Positions 6,985 to 7,114 of a DNA stretch of 7,114 nt are shown here, piece by piece. The position numbers and the translations under genes are program-made. How positions within the stretch are numbered: the first letter of the stretch is position 1; each line of letters starts with the position of its first letter. Under the pieces are notes generated by a model. That model was not told the origin of the DNA. It was given only the letters and a program-made list of their open reading frames with translations, and did no database searches. The DNA is from an uncultured bacterium (GTDB lineage: Bacteria > Actinomycetota > Coriobacteriia > Coriobacteriales > Coriobacteriaceae). The DNA lies in NCBI GenBank assembly GCA_905216075.1, contig CAJMSO010000089.1, positions 1 through 7,114 on the forward strand. The letters are read 5' to 3'.

Positions 6985-7034
6985 ACGAGGGTCAAAAACA
7001 CAGCGACAGTTGAGTGATGGCCGCTTTTTAACGC

Positions 7035-7067
7035 AAAAAAGGGGGGAGGCCGCGAGGCCTCCCCCTT
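7035..7067 (-). terminator. Strong intrinsic terminator of an upstream minus-strand unit
   Basis: GGGGGAGGCC (7042-7051) and GGCCTCCCCC (7056-7065) form a perfect 10-bp GC-rich stem around a four-base loop. On the minus strand the stem is followed by C and then six T residues (7040-7035), the classic Rho-independent layout. On the plus strand the tail is only TTCTC, so it ends transcription coming from the right of the window. It separates the acpS operon from whatever gene lies upstream, whose body is not in the window. Confidence 0.88.
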
Positions 7068-7114
7068 CTCAGTTCAAGCGTACGGCTCGGTGCCGTCCAC
7101 CGGTCAGCGGCGCC
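7068..7114. other. Edge segment, no gene assigned
   Basis: This stretch lies on the upstream side of the terminator and should be the 3' end or 3' untranslated region of a minus-strand transcript. Two minus-strand frames stop in it, at 7071-7069 and 7106-7104, so a coding tail could end at either, but 47 bases are too few to recognise a product. A small hairpin (CGGTG 7088-7092 with CACCG 7098-7102) is also present. Confidence 0.3.

Noticed and set aside
7069..7114. C-terminal end of an upstream minus-strand gene with a stop at 7071-7069
   Set aside because: Only 14 codons are visible, another frame also stops nearby, and nothing in them can be matched to a family, so I did not call a gene.
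1..7114. An undescribed defence, mobile or biosynthetic system
   Set aside because: Every gene belongs to a well-known housekeeping family, the intergenic space is almost nil, and there are no long repeats, att-like sites, tRNA genes or mobile-element genes.

Overview
The window reads as a chromosomal housekeeping region of a high-GC Gram-positive bacterium, most likely an actinobacterium of the class Coriobacteriia (Collinsella-like). The reasons are the GC-rich codon use, the TsaB-RimI-TsaD triple fusion, and a gene order that matches the alr-tsaE-tsaB-rimI-tsaD order I recall from mycobacteria. The genus is inference only. I see no mobile element, CRISPR array, tRNA, rRNA or defence module.

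All six genes lie on the minus strand and are read from right to left as one tight operon. A strong intrinsic terminator at the right edge (about 7035-7067) closes an upstream minus-strand unit that lies outside the window. It is followed by a promoter candidate (-35 at 6979-6984, -10 at 6955-6960) and then acpS, nnr (an NnrE-NnrD fusion), alr, a family 4 uracil-DNA glycosylase gene, tsaE, and a 794-residue tsaB-rimI-tsaD fusion. Intergenic gaps are 0, 2, 8, 12 and -14 bases, so co-transcription and probable translational coupling are expected. A hairpin with a short T-rich tail at 5-31 is the likely operon terminator.

Functionally, the front half is metabolic and cell-envelope upkeep: holo-ACP formation for fatty acid synthesis, repair of hydrated NAD(P)H, and D-alanine supply for peptidoglycan. 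The uracil-DNA glycosylase adds a DNA repair function. The back half carries the t6A37 tRNA-modification machinery (TsaE ATPase, TsaB, TsaD) together with the RimI N-acetyltransferase domain. The threonylcarbamoyl-AMP synthase (TsaC/Sua5) needed for t6A is not in the window.

The most noteworthy points are the triple fusion itself, an AcpS with a departed C-terminal motif and a roughly 50-residue tail, the uracil-DNA glycosylase lodged between alr and tsaE, and a drop in GC from about 70% in the TsaB-RimI part to about 50-55% in acpS/nnr. I do not see an undescribed multi-gene system here.
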